From: Thiohalocapsa sp963698775
Lineage (GTDB): Bacteria; Pseudomonadota; Gammaproteobacteria; Chromatiales; Chromatiaceae
DNA length: 64,000 bases
NCBI GenBank assembly: GCA_963698775.1
Contig: CAVOSE010000038.1
Coordinates: forward strand, 1-64,000
Direction of reading: 5' to 3'
Shown: positions 51,945-61,232 of the stretch, one piece after another
Numbering within the stretch: position 1 is the first letter of the stretch
Layout of the letters: every line of letters begins with the position of its first letter
Position numbers and translations under genes: made by a program
Notes under the pieces: model-generated
Told to the model about the DNA's origin: nothing
Databases searched by the model: none
What the model saw: the letters and a program-made list of their open reading frames with translations, nothing else

Positions 51945-53138
51945 CTAGCCCAACGGCTCGTCGAGCGTGCTGATCTGCCAAGGCAGGCCGTGCTGATTGA
52001 GGGCCTCCATGAACGGATCGGGGTCGAACTGCTCCATGTTGAACACCCCCTCGCCGCGCCAGGTGCCGGTGAGCAGCATCTTGGCCCCGATCATCGCGGG
52101 TACGCCGGTGGTGTAAGAGATCGCCTGGGAGCGGACCTCGCGATAGCAGGCGCCGTGGTCACAGACGTTGTAGACATAGACCACCTTCTCTTCGCCGTCC
52201 TTGAGACCACGGGCAATACAGCCAATGCAGGTCTGGCCCTGAGTCAGTGGGCCGAGACTCGCTGGATCGGGCAGAAGCGCCTTGAGGAACTTGAGCGGGA
52301 TCACCTCATGACCCTCATACAGCACGGGGTCGATGCGCGTCATGCCGACGTTTTGCAGCACCTCGAGGTGCTTGAGATAGTTGTCGGAGAAGGTCATCCA
52401 GAAACGCGCGCGTCGGATCTCCGGGAAGTGCCTTACCAGCGATTCCAACTCCTCGTGGTACATCAGGTAGATCTTGCGCGGGCCGATACCCTCGGGGAAG
52501 TCGAGTTCGCGGCTGACCGAGAGCGGTGGGGTGCTGCGCCAGTCGCCGTCCTCCCAATACTTGCCCGGCGCGGTGACCTCGCGGATGTTGATCTCCGGAT
52601 TGAAGTTGGTCGCGAAGGCCTGCCCGTGCTCGCCCGCGTTGCAGTCGACGATGTCCAGCTCATGGATTTCGTCGAGCAGGTGCTTCTTGATATAGGCGGT
52701 GTAGACGTTGGTGACGCCGGGGTCGAAACCGCTTCCGAGCAGGGCCATGATGCCGCGCTCGCGGAAGCGCTCTTGATAGGCCCACTGCCAGCTATACTCG
52801 AAGCGGGCCTCGTCCGGCGGCTCATAGTTTGCGGTGTCGACATAGTCCACGCCCGTGGCCAGGCAGGCGTCCATGATGGGCAGATCCTGATAAGGCAGCG
52901 CGACATTGACGACCACGTCGGGCCGCACGCGCTCGATCAACGCGGTCATCTGCGGGACGTCGTCCGCGTCTACCTGGGCGGTCTCGATGGGTCGATCGAG
53001 CTGGGCGGCGATCGCATCGCACTTTGCCAGCGTCCGGCTGGCCAGGACGATGTCCGAGAAGACCTCCGGCACTTGCGCGCACTTGTGGGTCACCACCTGT
53101 CCGACGCCGCCGGCGCCGACGATCAATACCTTCGCCAT
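51945..53138 (-). CDS. Carboxynorspermidine/carboxyspermidine dehydrogenase (CASDH, saccharopine dehydrogenase family)
   Basis: The 397-aa protein has the Rossmann start KVLIVGAGGVGQVVTHKCAQ and the NADP-side segment VLASRTLAKCD near residues 30-40. DVVVNVALPYQDLPIMDACL near 74-93 and GVDYVDTANYEP follow, then GSGFDPGVTNVYTAY. The pattern VDCNAGEHGQAFATNFNPEI separates it from lysine-pathway enzymes. It joins aspartate semialdehyde with putrescine or diaminopropane by reductive amination. The ATG at 53138 has a GGAG ribosome site; an upstream ATG at 53162 is possible. It lies between speA and nspC on the same strand. Confidence 0.9.
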   Translation of the reverse strand: MAKVLIVGAGGVGQVVTHKCAQVPEVFSDIVLASRTLAKCDAIAAQLDRPIETAQVDADDVPQMTALIERVRPDVVVNVALPYQDLPIMDACLATGVDYVDTANYEPPDEARFEYSWQWAYQERFRERGIMALLGSGFDPGVTNVYTAYIKKHLLDEIHELDIVDCNAGEHGQAFATNFNPEINIREVTAPGKYWEDGDWRSTPPLSVSRELDFPEGIGPRKIYLMYHEELESLVRHFPEIRRARFWMTFSDNYLKHLEVLQNVGMTRIDPVLYEGHEVIPLKFLKALLPDPASLGPLTQGQTCIGCIARGLKDGEEKVVYVYNVCDHGACYREVRSQAISYTTGVPAMIGAKMLLTGTWRGEGVFNMEQFDPDPFMEALNQHGLPWQISTLDEPLG

Positions 53139-53315
53139 GCTGTTGTGCTCCAATTCAGTCATCGCATCGAACAAACGCCGATGCCGTCGGCGCCTAGCTG
53201 GGCGCGCAAATATGCCAGCGTGCCGCGACGACTCAGGCGGGCGACGGCAGGGCTGGTGAAAACGGCGTTGCGTGGAACTGGGCCTGCGCACAGGCTCTAC
53301 GCAATGCCGTCGATG

Positions 53316-55250
53316 CTATTTCTCGAAATAGGTGTAGCCGCGCAGGCTTGCGCTGAACTGCTCCAGGACCTGTTGACGCTCCGCGGCCGTGATCCTTCCC
53401 GCCCTGACCGCCCGCTCAGCGGCGTCGCGGAAACGCTCGTGCATCACCTTGGGCTCGTACTCCACGTAACTGAGCACGTCCGCAATGCTGTCACCGTGCA
53501 TCTCCTTGACGAAGTCGAAGCTGCCGTCGGCATTGATCCGAACACTCACCACATTGGTGTCGCCCATGAGGTTGTGCAGGTCGCCCAAGGTCTCCTGATA
53601 GGCCCCGACCAGGAACACCCCGAAGTAGTATTCCTCGTCGTCCTTGAGGCGGTGCACGGGCAGCGTGCGCTGGATCTGGTGCGCGTCGATGAAGCGGTCG
53701 AGCTTGCCATCGCTGTCGCAAGTGATGTCAGCGATGATGGCGCGCTGCGTCGGCGTCTCGTCGTGGCGGTGGATGGGTGTCACCGGGAACAACTGATCGA
53801 TCGCCCAGGCATCTGGCAGCGACTGAAAGACGCTGAAGTTGCCGTAATAGATGTCGGCAATCGTCTCAGACAATCGCTCAAGCTCCGTTGGGACCGGCAC
53901 GCCCGACTCCAGCACCCGGGAGAGTCCATGCATGATGCGCAGGAACAGTTGTTCCGCGATCGCCTGTGACCGAACGCGGATCTGCCCACGGCGAAACAGG
54001 TCGCGGATCTCGTCCAGATAATAGAGGGCATCGTTGTAGCACTCCTGCAGCGTGCTCGGGGAGATGGCCTCATAGACCTCTTGCAGCGCGTGGATTTGCG
54101 GGTGCTCGTCCGGCGCGACCGGCGTCGGGGCGCCTTCGGGCTCGAAGCGGGTCACGTCCAACACGTTGAACAGCAACACGGACGCGTAGGCGACGGTCGC
54201 GCGTCCCGACTCGGTGACGATCACCGGGTGCGGTACGTCAACGGGGTCGAGGGTGGTCATCACCGCCTCGACCACGTCGGCGCAGTATTCGTTCAGCGAA
54301 TAGTTCTTGCTGTGCGCGTGGTTTGCATTGGAGCCGTCGTAGTCCACGGCGAGTCCACCGCCGAGATCGAGGTAGCCCATCGGTGCGCCTTCCTGCACCA
54401 GATCCGCGTAGTAGCGACAGGCCTCCACCGCACCGCTGCGGATGTCGCGCACGTTGGGGATCTGAGAGCCCAGGTGATAGTGCAAGAGCTGCAGGCAATC
54501 AAGCATGCCGCGCGCTTTTAGCGCATCGACCACATCGATGAGCTGGTTCGTCGTCAGTCCGAAGATGCTGCGGTCGCCGCTGGTCTCCATCCACATACCG
54601 CCCACACGTGAGGACAGCTTGACGCGCACCCCGATCCGGGGGCGGACACCAAGGGCCTCACTGCAGCCGAGTACGGTCGACAGCTCCGACGGAGACTCGA
54701 TCACGAACACACAGTGATAGCCGATCTTCTGTGCCAGCAGCCCAAGCTCGACGAATTCCCGATCCTTGTAGCCGTTGCAGATGATCATGCCGTCGCGGTT
54801 ATTCATCATGGACAGCGCGATGATCAGTTCGGCCTTGCTGCCGGCCTCCAGGCCATGCCCGTAGCAGGCCCCGAAACGCGCAATCTCCTCGATCACCTGT
54901 CGCTGCTGGTTGACCTTGATGGGGAACACGCCACGATACTCGCCGCGGTAACCCAGCCGCGCTATCGCATCGCGGAAGCTCTCGTGCAGACGCGCGATCT
55001 GGGCGTCGAGCAGGTTCTCGATGCGCAGCAGGACGGGCATCTGCAGCCCGCGCTCGCTCATCCCAGAAACCATGTCGAGCAGCGCCACGGCGACCTTGCC
55101 GTTAGGCGTGTCCACTGAGACCGTGACCTTCCCGTCAGTGGACAGGCCGAAGTAACCCGCACCCCAGTCGCGGATGCGATAGCGATCGACCGTGCCGGCG
55201 GGAACCGTGTCGTGGGGCGTGAAGCCGGAGTGAGGAATGGATCTGCTCAA
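53316..55250 (-). CDS. speA: Biosynthetic arginine decarboxylase
   Basis: The 644-aa PLP enzyme turns arginine into agmatine. RIRDWGAGYFGLSTDGKVTV marks the usual N-terminus. The PLP-lysine segment is GVFPIKVNQQRQVIEEIARF, followed by GLEAGSKAELIIAL, LHYHLGSQIPNVRDIRSGAV, LDLGGGLAVDYDG and VTESGRATVAY. The C-terminus (QQVLEQFSASLRGYTYFEK) is intact. No ATG precedes the conserved region; TTG at 55250 (LSRSIPHSGF) gives a normal length, and TTG at 55382 is the longest option. It is the first gene of the polyamine operon and is divergent from the RND adaptor gene. Confidence 0.92.
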   Translation of the reverse strand: MSRSIPHSGFTPHDTVPAGTVDRYRIRDWGAGYFGLSTDGKVTVSVDTPNGKVAVALLDMVSGMSERGLQMPVLLRIENLLDAQIARLHESFRDAIARLGYRGEYRGVFPIKVNQQRQVIEEIARFGACYGHGLEAGSKAELIIALSMMNNRDGMIICNGYKDREFVELGLLAQKIGYHCVFVIESPSELSTVLGCSEALGVRPRIGVRVKLSSRVGGMWMETSGDRSIFGLTTNQLIDVVDALKARGMLDCLQLLHYHLGSQIPNVRDIRSGAVEACRYYADLVQEGAPMGYLDLGGGLAVDYDGSNANHAHSKNYSLNEYCADVVEAVMTTLDPVDVPHPVIVTESGRATVAYASVLLFNVLDVTRFEPEGAPTPVAPDEHPQIHALQEVYEAISPSTLQECYNDALYYLDEIRDLFRRGQIRVRSQAIAEQLFLRIMHGLSRVLESGVPVPTELERLSETIADIYYGNFSVFQSLPDAWAIDQLFPVTPIHRHDETPTQRAIIADITCDSDGKLDRFIDAHQIQRTLPVHRLKDDEEYYFGVFLVGAYQETLGDLHNLMGDTNVVSVRINADGSFDFVKEMHGDSIADVLSYVEYEPKVMHERFRDAAERAVRAGRITAAERQQVLEQFSASLRGYTYFEK

Positions 55251-55443
55251 GCTGGTGTAGCGCGTCGCGTGGTCGCTAAGTCGTTGGGGTCGCGGATGAT
55301 GCGCCAATTTGGCCCGTGCCTCAAGCAGAGCGGAGGATCGAGGCCGGATGACCCCGATGGAGAATTCCGATGATCGTCGCAACCTACGGCGATGTTGCAG
55401 GTCGCAACAGGAAGGTTTTTGTCATCGAGCCGGGTTCTTCGCC

Positions 55444-56586
55444 GTGAGTCACACCATTACACCAGGCCGGGCGTTCGCCCCGGTCCAACTCCTGCTTTCC
55501 CTGATCCTGTCGGCTTCCGTGCCTGCCACGGGCCTCGCGTCAAACCCAGTTGTCCTCGCGGAGGTCAAGCGGGAAACCATGGCGGAGCAGGCGACGCTGA
55601 CCGGCACCACGGTGCCGACCCGCCGCGCCGAGCTGTCGCCGAAAGTGGACGGGCTGGTGACGGAGCTCTTCGTTGACGAGGGCTCGTTGGTGCGGCAGGG
55701 CGATCCGATCCTGGTATTGGACGACCGGCTTGCGGCCCTCGATGTGACCGCTGATGAGGCACGCATGCAGGAAGCGGAGGCGAGCCATCGCGACGCCGTC
55801 CGCGTTCGAGACGAGCTGGAGGAGCTCAAACGCGGCCGGCATGCGTCTAAGGCTGAAATGTTGTCCGCGGAGGCGCAGGTGGATCGCACCGAGGCGTTGC
55901 TGGCGGCGACGCGCGCGAACCTGGCCCGTTCCCGCGAGCTGCAGCTCCGTCATCGACTGTCGGCCCCGTTCGACGGCATGGTGGTGGCGAAGCAGGCCGA
56001 GGTGGGCGAATGGGTCAAACGCGACGAGGCGGCGGTGGAGCTGGTCGCGCTTGACCGGCTGCGTATCCGTGCGACCTTGCCGCAAACGGCCTATGCGCGG
56101 GTGCGCGGCGGTGCCGCGGCCCAGGTGCGCTTCGACGCGCTGCCGGAGCGAGTCTTTACCGGCGAGGTGTTTGCCCGTGTGGCCCGCGGCGATGAGCGCA
56201 GCCGGACCTTCCCGGTGCTGATCGATCTGCCGAACCCGGATCGCTTGTTCGCGCCCGGCATGTCCGCACGGGTCTCGGTGGACCTGGGCGCCGGTGACGC
56301 ACCGCCGGCGTCCGTGCTGACCGTGCCGCGGGATGCGGTGATCCTGAAGGCCGACGGCAGCCGGCAGGTCTGGCGCGTGCAGGTGGAGGATGGCGAAACC
56401 AAGACCTATCCGGTGAACGTGACGGTCGGCCGCGCCGCCGGCGACCGCTTGGAGCTGTTGGACGCGGATCTGGCCGAAGGCGATCCGATCGTGCTGCTCG
56501 GCAACGAGCGCCTGAAGCCGGGCCAGACCATCGAACCACGCGACGCCGTCGAGCCCACGGACGACGTCGCTCGGGTTGCGCGCTAG
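55444..56586 (+). CDS. RND efflux periplasmic adaptor subunit
   Basis: The 380-aa membrane-fusion protein has a signal peptide (VQLLLSLILSASVPATGLA), then the barrel-sandwich half AELSPKVDGLVTELFVDEGS with VRQGDPILVLDD near residues 58-90. A coiled-coil hairpin (DEARMQEAEASHRDAVRVRD) follows, and the second half RLSAPFDGMVVAKQAEVGEW. Later come the beta-barrel (VRFDALPERVFTGEVFARVA) and LTVPRDAVILKADGSRQVWR. It links the RND pump to an outer-membrane channel, which is not in the window. The GTG at 55444 begins the signal; ATG codons at 55348 and 55357 are alternatives. The pump gene follows after 91 bp. Confidence 0.88.
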   Translation: MSHTITPGRAFAPVQLLLSLILSASVPATGLASNPVVLAEVKRETMAEQATLTGTTVPTRRAELSPKVDGLVTELFVDEGSLVRQGDPILVLDDRLAALDVTADEARMQEAEASHRDAVRVRDELEELKRGRHASKAEMLSAEAQVDRTEALLAATRANLARSRELQLRHRLSAPFDGMVVAKQAEVGEWVKRDEAAVELVALDRLRIRATLPQTAYARVRGGAAAQVRFDALPERVFTGEVFARVARGDERSRTFPVLIDLPNPDRLFAPGMSARVSVDLGAGDAPPASVLTVPRDAVILKADGSRQVWRVQVEDGETKTYPVNVTVGRAAGDRLELLDADLAEGDPIVLLGNERLKPGQTIEPRDAVEPTDDVARVAR

Positions 56587-56677
56587 CGCGACCGCGGACC
56601 GCCGCGGCGACAAACGATCCACCGAAGCCAGACCCAAGACGCCGCTTCATCGCACCCAGCCCTCGCCGGTTTGAATC

Positions 56678-59600
56678 ATGTTCAAGTTCGCAATCGACCG
56701 CCCGGTAATCCTGACCGTCGCCGTCCTACTGGTGACCTTGTTTGGGATGCTGTCTATCTTCAACGTGCCGGTACAGATGATCCCGGACCTGGACGCGCGC
56801 ATCATCACCGTCAGCACCCAATGGCCTGGTGCCGCGCCCCAGGACGTGGAGAAGGAGCTGGTGGTCGAGCAGGAAAAGTACCTGGGCCGCATCCCGGGTC
56901 TGGAGCGCATGGTGTCCACGGCGCAGACCGGCAGTGCCGAGATCGAGTTGGAGTTCCCGTTTTCGGTGCCGGTGGCGGAGGCGCTGCTGAACGTAAACAA
57001 CGCTCTGTCCCAGGTGCCTGGCTACCCGGAGAACGTGGATCAGCCCAGCATCAAGGCCGAGGCCTTCTCCGCCAACGCGTTTATGTACTTCCGGCTGATG
57101 CCGGAGTCCGGCGCGTTTAGCGAGGAGGACATCGTCGCGCTGCGGGACTGGGTGGAGGAATACGTGGTGACACCGATGGAGCGAGTGCCCGGGGTCTCTA
57201 GTGTCGGCATGCGCGGCGGTGCCGAACGCCAGGTCCGCGTCTACGTCGATCCGGTGAAGCTGGCCGAGCGCGGGATTCGTTTGACCGAGCTCAGAGACGC
57301 CATCCGCGCCCGCAACCGCGACGTCTCCGGCGGCGATCTCGACAGCGGCAAACGCCGCTACCTGCTTCGCACCATCGGCCGCTTCGAGAGCGCCGAGGAG
57401 CTTGAGGACCTGGTGATTGCCGAGCGCGACGGTGCCTTTGTGCGTCTGCGCGACGTGGGCCGGGCCGAGCTCGGCTACGCCGAGGTGCGTAGCTATGCCT
57501 ACTCCGAGGGCAAGCCGATCCTGGGCTTCGCGGTCAGCCGCCAAGTCGGCAGCAATGTCATTCAAATCAAGCGCGACATGCTGGCGCGGGTCGCGGAGCT
57601 GAACCAAGACCTGCTGAACCCCAAGGGCCTGAAACTGGTGCGTACGGCCGACGACGTGGTCTATGTGACGGACGCCGTCGACGTCGTGCAGCGCAACCTG
57701 GCCATCGGCGCCGGGCTCGCGGTGCTGGTGCTGTTCCTGTTCCTGCGCTCGGTTCCGGCAACCCTGATCGGGGCGATAGGGATTCCCATCTGCACCATCG
57801 CGGCCTTTCTGGGGCTATTGATCACCGGGCGCACCATCAACGTCATCTCGTTGGCGGGCGTTGCTTTCGCGATCGGCATGACGCTGGACAATAACATCGT
57901 CGTACTGGAGAACATCTATCGGCACATGGCGAAGGGCAAGGAACGCATGCAAGCGGCGCTGGACGGCGTGCGCGAGGTCTGGCCGGCGGTGCTGGCGTCG
58001 ACGCTGACTACGGTGGCGGTATTCCTGCCGGTGATCTTTATCAAGGAGGAGGCCGGGCAGCTGTATTCGGATATCGCCGTGGCCATCTCCGCGTCGATCC
58101 TGATGTCCATGGTGATCGCCATCACGTTGGTGCCGGCCGCGGCGGGGCGTTTCCTGACCCTGCCGCTGCCGCGCAAGCGCGAGCCGCTGTTGAATCGCTT
58201 TGGTGCCGCCTTTAGTGCGCTGGTGATGGGCGCGGTGCATTGGATTTGTCACGGGCTGATCCGGCCGCTGTTGGTGATTGCGCTGGTGCTCAGTGCCGCG
58301 GGCGCGATCATCTGGTGGCTGACGCCGGATGCGGAGTACCTGCCCGAGGGCGAGGAGTCGAAGATCTTCACGCTGATGTTCGCGCCGCCGGGCTACAACA
58401 TCGACATGATGCGCGAGGCCTTCCAGAAGGTCGACACCGAGTTCTACCCCGCCGTGGGTCAGGACCCGGCGCTGTTCGCCGCCGGCGACACCGAGGTGCC
58501 GGGGCTGAACTTCACCATCGGTTTCGCCAGCGAGCGCTTGGTGTTCGTGGTGCGCGAGGCCACCGACCGGCGCCAGACCGAGGCGTTGATGGACGTCGCC
58601 ACCGCTAAGACCCGCGAGCTGCCGGGGCTGTCTAGCTTTTCCAGTCGCGGCTCGATCTTTTCCGGCAATTTCGGCGGTACGCGGGCCATCAACATCGAGA
58701 TCAGCGGGCCGGACCTGGTGACGCTGTTCGCGGCCGCCGCCGAGGTGCAGGCCAAGGCGAAGACGCTGTTCGATAATCCGCGCGTCAAGTCCGAGCCCTC
58801 GAACCTGACCCTGGGCCAGCCCATGCTTGAGGTGCGCCCGGACTGGGAGCGCGCCGCGGAGCTCGGCATCGCGCCGGCAGATCTGGGTTACACGGTTTGG
58901 GCCTATTCCGACGGCGCCTTCGTCGACGAGTTCTTCCTCGACGACGACGAGATCGACATCTTCCTGTACAGCACCGCGGGCAACATCGAGCGCCCGCAGG
59001 ACTTGGAACAGCTGATGCTGTTCGCGCCAGCGGGGGGTGTCGTGCCGCTGTCGTCGGTGGCACGGCTGGCCGAGACCGTCAACACCGAGACCATTCGCCG
59101 CGTCGACGGCGACCGCACCATCACCATGAGCATCATCCCGCCGCAAGACGTACCGTTGGAGGAGGGCGTGCGCCGGGTCAAGGACGAGATCATCATGGGC
59201 ATGCCGGCCGCTGGCGAGTTGCCGGCGGGTATCGATCTATCGCTGAGCGGCGCCAGTGATCGCCTGGAGGCGACCCGCGACGCGCTGGCCGGCAATTTCG
59301 CGGTGGCCCTGTTGATCGCCTATCTGCTCATGGTGGCGGTGTTCAGCCATTGGGGCTGGCCGCTGTTGATCATGACCAGCGTGCCGATCGGCATCAGCGG
59401 CGGCATCGCGGGACTCGCGTTGCTGAATTGGGGCGGCGCCTATCTGGACCGGATCGGCCTGTATCCGATCCAACAGTCGTTCGACATGATCACGATGCTC
59501 GGCTTTCTGGTCTTGATCGGCACCGTGGTCAACAATCCCATCCTGATCGTCGAGCGGGCCGTCGCGAACCTGCGCGAGCGGGGCATGACCCTCATTGACG

Positions 59601-59887
59601 CCGTCGCCGAGGCGGTGCGCATCCGCTTGCGGCCCATCATGATGTCCACGGTCACCACCGTGGCCGGGTTGTCGCCGCTGGTATTCAATCCGGGCGCCGG
59701 CACTGAACTGTATCGCGGCCTCGGCGCCATCGTGCTGTTCGGGCTGCTGTTCAGCACCCTAGTGACCCTGACCTTCATGCCGGCGATGTTGGCGCTGACA
59801 TTGCGCTTCGTGCGCCGGCGGCCCGTGGCGGCGCCCGCTACCGCCGGCGCGAGCGGGGCTGGCAGCGGGTCGACCACGACAGTCTGA
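56678..59887 (+). CDS. RND efflux transporter permease (AcrB-type)
   Basis: The 1069-aa inner-membrane pump has the usual layout of 12 membrane segments and two large periplasmic loops. N-terminus FKFAIDRPVILTVAVLLVTL, periplasmic QMIPDLDARIITVSTQWPGA, and motif GVAFAIGMTLDNNIVVLENI with the proton-relay residues near residue 400 agree with the family; TLTTVAVFLPVIFI follows. The second half contains LNWGGAYLDRIGLYPIQQSF and GTVVNNPILIVERAVANLRE. In the relay helix the usual DD pair is seen as LDNN, which suggests a drug-heavy-metal-independent subtype or altered coupling. The substrate is unknown. It is cotranscribed with the adaptor gene. Confidence 0.92.
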   Translation: MFKFAIDRPVILTVAVLLVTLFGMLSIFNVPVQMIPDLDARIITVSTQWPGAAPQDVEKELVVEQEKYLGRIPGLERMVSTAQTGSAEIELEFPFSVPVAEALLNVNNALSQVPGYPENVDQPSIKAEAFSANAFMYFRLMPESGAFSEEDIVALRDWVEEYVVTPMERVPGVSSVGMRGGAERQVRVYVDPVKLAERGIRLTELRDAIRARNRDVSGGDLDSGKRRYLLRTIGRFESAEELEDLVIAERDGAFVRLRDVGRAELGYAEVRSYAYSEGKPILGFAVSRQVGSNVIQIKRDMLARVAELNQDLLNPKGLKLVRTADDVVYVTDAVDVVQRNLAIGAGLAVLVLFLFLRSVPATLIGAIGIPICTIAAFLGLLITGRTINVISLAGVAFAIGMTLDNNIVVLENIYRHMAKGKERMQAALDGVREVWPAVLASTLTTVAVFLPVIFIKEEAGQLYSDIAVAISASILMSMVIAITLVPAAAGRFLTLPLPRKREPLLNRFGAAFSALVMGAVHWICHGLIRPLLVIALVLSAAGAIIWWLTPDAEYLPEGEESKIFTLMFAPPGYNIDMMREAFQKVDTEFYPAVGQDPALFAAGDTEVPGLNFTIGFASERLVFVVREATDRRQTEALMDVATAKTRELPGLSSFSSRGSIFSGNFGGTRAINIEISGPDLVTLFAAAAEVQAKAKTLFDNPRVKSEPSNLTLGQPMLEVRPDWERAAELGIAPADLGYTVWAYSDGAFVDEFFLDDDEIDIFLYSTAGNIERPQDLEQLMLFAPAGGVVPLSSVARLAETVNTETIRRVDGDRTITMSIIPPQDVPLEEGVRRVKDEIIMGMPAAGELPAGIDLSLSGASDRLEATRDALAGNFAVALLIAYLLMVAVFSHWGWPLLIMTSVPIGISGGIAGLALLNWGGAYLDRIGLYPIQQSFDMITMLGFLVLIGTVVNNPILIVERAVANLRERGMTLIDAVAEAVRIRLRPIMMSTVTTVAGLSPLVFNPGAGTELYRGLGAIVLFGLLFSTLVTLTFMPAMLALTLRFVRRRPVAAPATAGASGAGSGSTTTV

Positions 59888-59944
59888 GCAGGTGGCGATC
59901 AGATCGCCGGCCGTAGGCTGTGCGCTCCGGCATAGGGCATCGCG

Positions 59945-60048
59945 TTATCCCCAGGTGCTGTGTGGTACCTGTGGATAAGGCTGTTTGCGTTTCCGCTAAG
60001 CCGCTGACCGGGGAGCGGTGCGCGCCGGATTGGTCAATCGTTGACCAA
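59945..60048 (-). repeat. DnaA-box dyad repeat, copy C
   Basis: On the minus strand: dyad TTGGTCAACGATTGACCAA, GGTCAGCGGCTTAGCGG, a perfect TTATCCACAGGT, CACACAG and GGGGATAA. It is 104 bp long, as is copy A at 36113, and occupies the 280-bp gap between the RND pump gene and the ABC importer operon. The remaining sequence in that gap shows no other structure. Confidence 0.75.
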
Positions 60049-60167
60049 TGATCGTAAGCTGTTGATTGGCGTATTTGCTGTTGCTGAATCGGCGAACTCG
60101 CCGTACCGACTGCGCTGGCGTCTGTTAATCTGGAGGGTCAATCGAGGCCACCAAAGTACCCTATCCC

Positions 60168-61232
60168 TTGTCCGTTTTGATCCAAGATCCGCGCCGGCCG
60201 CTCGTGCCCCGCCGCTGGCCCGGGCCGGGGCTCGCGTCGTTGCCAGCCCTTCTGCCGGTCTTGCTTCTGGTCGGACTGCTGGCCCTGTTGTTGGCATTTG
60301 TCATGGCCTCCCTGTGGCCTCGTTGGCAGCCGGATGCGCGCTTCGTCGTCGCGGCGCCTCTGCTCGAGACGCGCATCGTCGGTGACGAGTTTCCGAAGCG
60401 GTTGATCGACCCGATCGGCCGCGAGTCGGTGTTGCCGGCGCCGCCGCGGCGCATCGCGTCCGCGGTGCTGGCGGCTGATGAGATGCTGGCCGCGCTGGTG
60501 CCGCCGGAGCGCGTGGTCAGCGTGACCTTCTATGCGGACAACCCGTCGCTGTCCGCCGCGGCCGGTGCCTATCCCGAGGCCATCCATCGCAATCATGGTC
60601 GGATCGAGGAGTTGTTGGCGCTGCAGCCGGATCTGGCCGTGGTGGCGAGTTACAACGACGCGATGACGGTGCGCCTGCTGTTGCGCAGCGGCGTGGCGGT
60701 GGTGCGTTTGGCCGATGCCGCAAGCTTTCAGGGCATTGGCGCGGCCATTCGCACGCTTGGGGCAGCGCTGGGTGAGTCGGCCCTGGCCGAGACCTTGGTG
60801 ACGGATATGCAGCAGCGACTCGACGCGGTGCGACAGCGCGTGGCCGGGCAGCCGTCGCCACGCGTGCTGTATTACGCGCTGGGCGGCTTCACGGCCGGCA
60901 AGGGCAGTCTGGTGGACGAGATGATCACCGTTGCCGGCGGCCATAATGTGGCGCGCGACGCCGGCGTCAGCGCCCATGGGCGCATCAGCGCGGAGTTGGC
61001 GATCGCGCTGCAACCGGATGTGTTGTTGGTCAGTGGTTGGCAAGACGGGCAGGCGCCAGCCGAGGCCGTGTTGTCTGGGCAGGCCGCCTGGCGCCAGGTG
61101 CCGGCGATCCGCGACGGGCGGGTCCATGTGGTGAGTGGGGCTTGGCTGACGTCGGTGTCCCAGGACAGCGTGCGCGGCGTCGAGGTGATCGCGGAGTTAT
61201 TACATCCGGATGCGTTCGATGCTGCGGACTGA
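60168..61232 (+). CDS. Iron/heme/cobalamin-type ABC transporter substrate-binding protein
   Basis: The 354-aa protein has an uncleaved-looking N-terminal helix (LPALLPVLLLVGLLALLLAF, residues 25-44), then a two-lobed BtuF/FecB-like domain. PPRRIASAVLAADEMLAALV near 91-110, RIEELLALQPDLAVVASYND near 145-164, MITVAGGHNVARDAGVSAHG and LAIALQPDVLLVSGW are characteristic. It is probably held at the outer face of the inner membrane by the helix. The start is TTG (60168) and rather uncertain. The gene overlaps the permease gene by 23 bp. The substrate cannot be told from the sequence. Confidence 0.83.
   Translation: MSVLIQDPRRPLVPRRWPGPGLASLPALLPVLLLVGLLALLLAFVMASLWPRWQPDARFVVAAPLLETRIVGDEFPKRLIDPIGRESVLPAPPRRIASAVLAADEMLAALVPPERVVSVTFYADNPSLSAAAGAYPEAIHRNHGRIEELLALQPDLAVVASYNDAMTVRLLLRSGVAVVRLADAASFQGIGAAIRTLGAALGESALAETLVTDMQQRLDAVRQRVAGQPSPRVLYYALGGFTAGKGSLVDEMITVAGGHNVARDAGVSAHGRISAELAIALQPDVLLVSGWQDGQAPAEAVLSGQAAWRQVPAIRDGRVHVVSGAWLTSVSQDSVRGVEVIAELLHPDAFDAAD

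Noticed and set aside
51699..53969. 756-codon open frame on the plus strand
   Set aside because: It runs antisense to nspC, the CASDH gene and speA. Long antisense frames are common in GC-rich codon usage, and no domain is visible.
57815..59146. 443-codon open frame on the minus strand
   Set aside because: Antisense shadow of the RND pump gene, rich in Q, H and R and without motifs.
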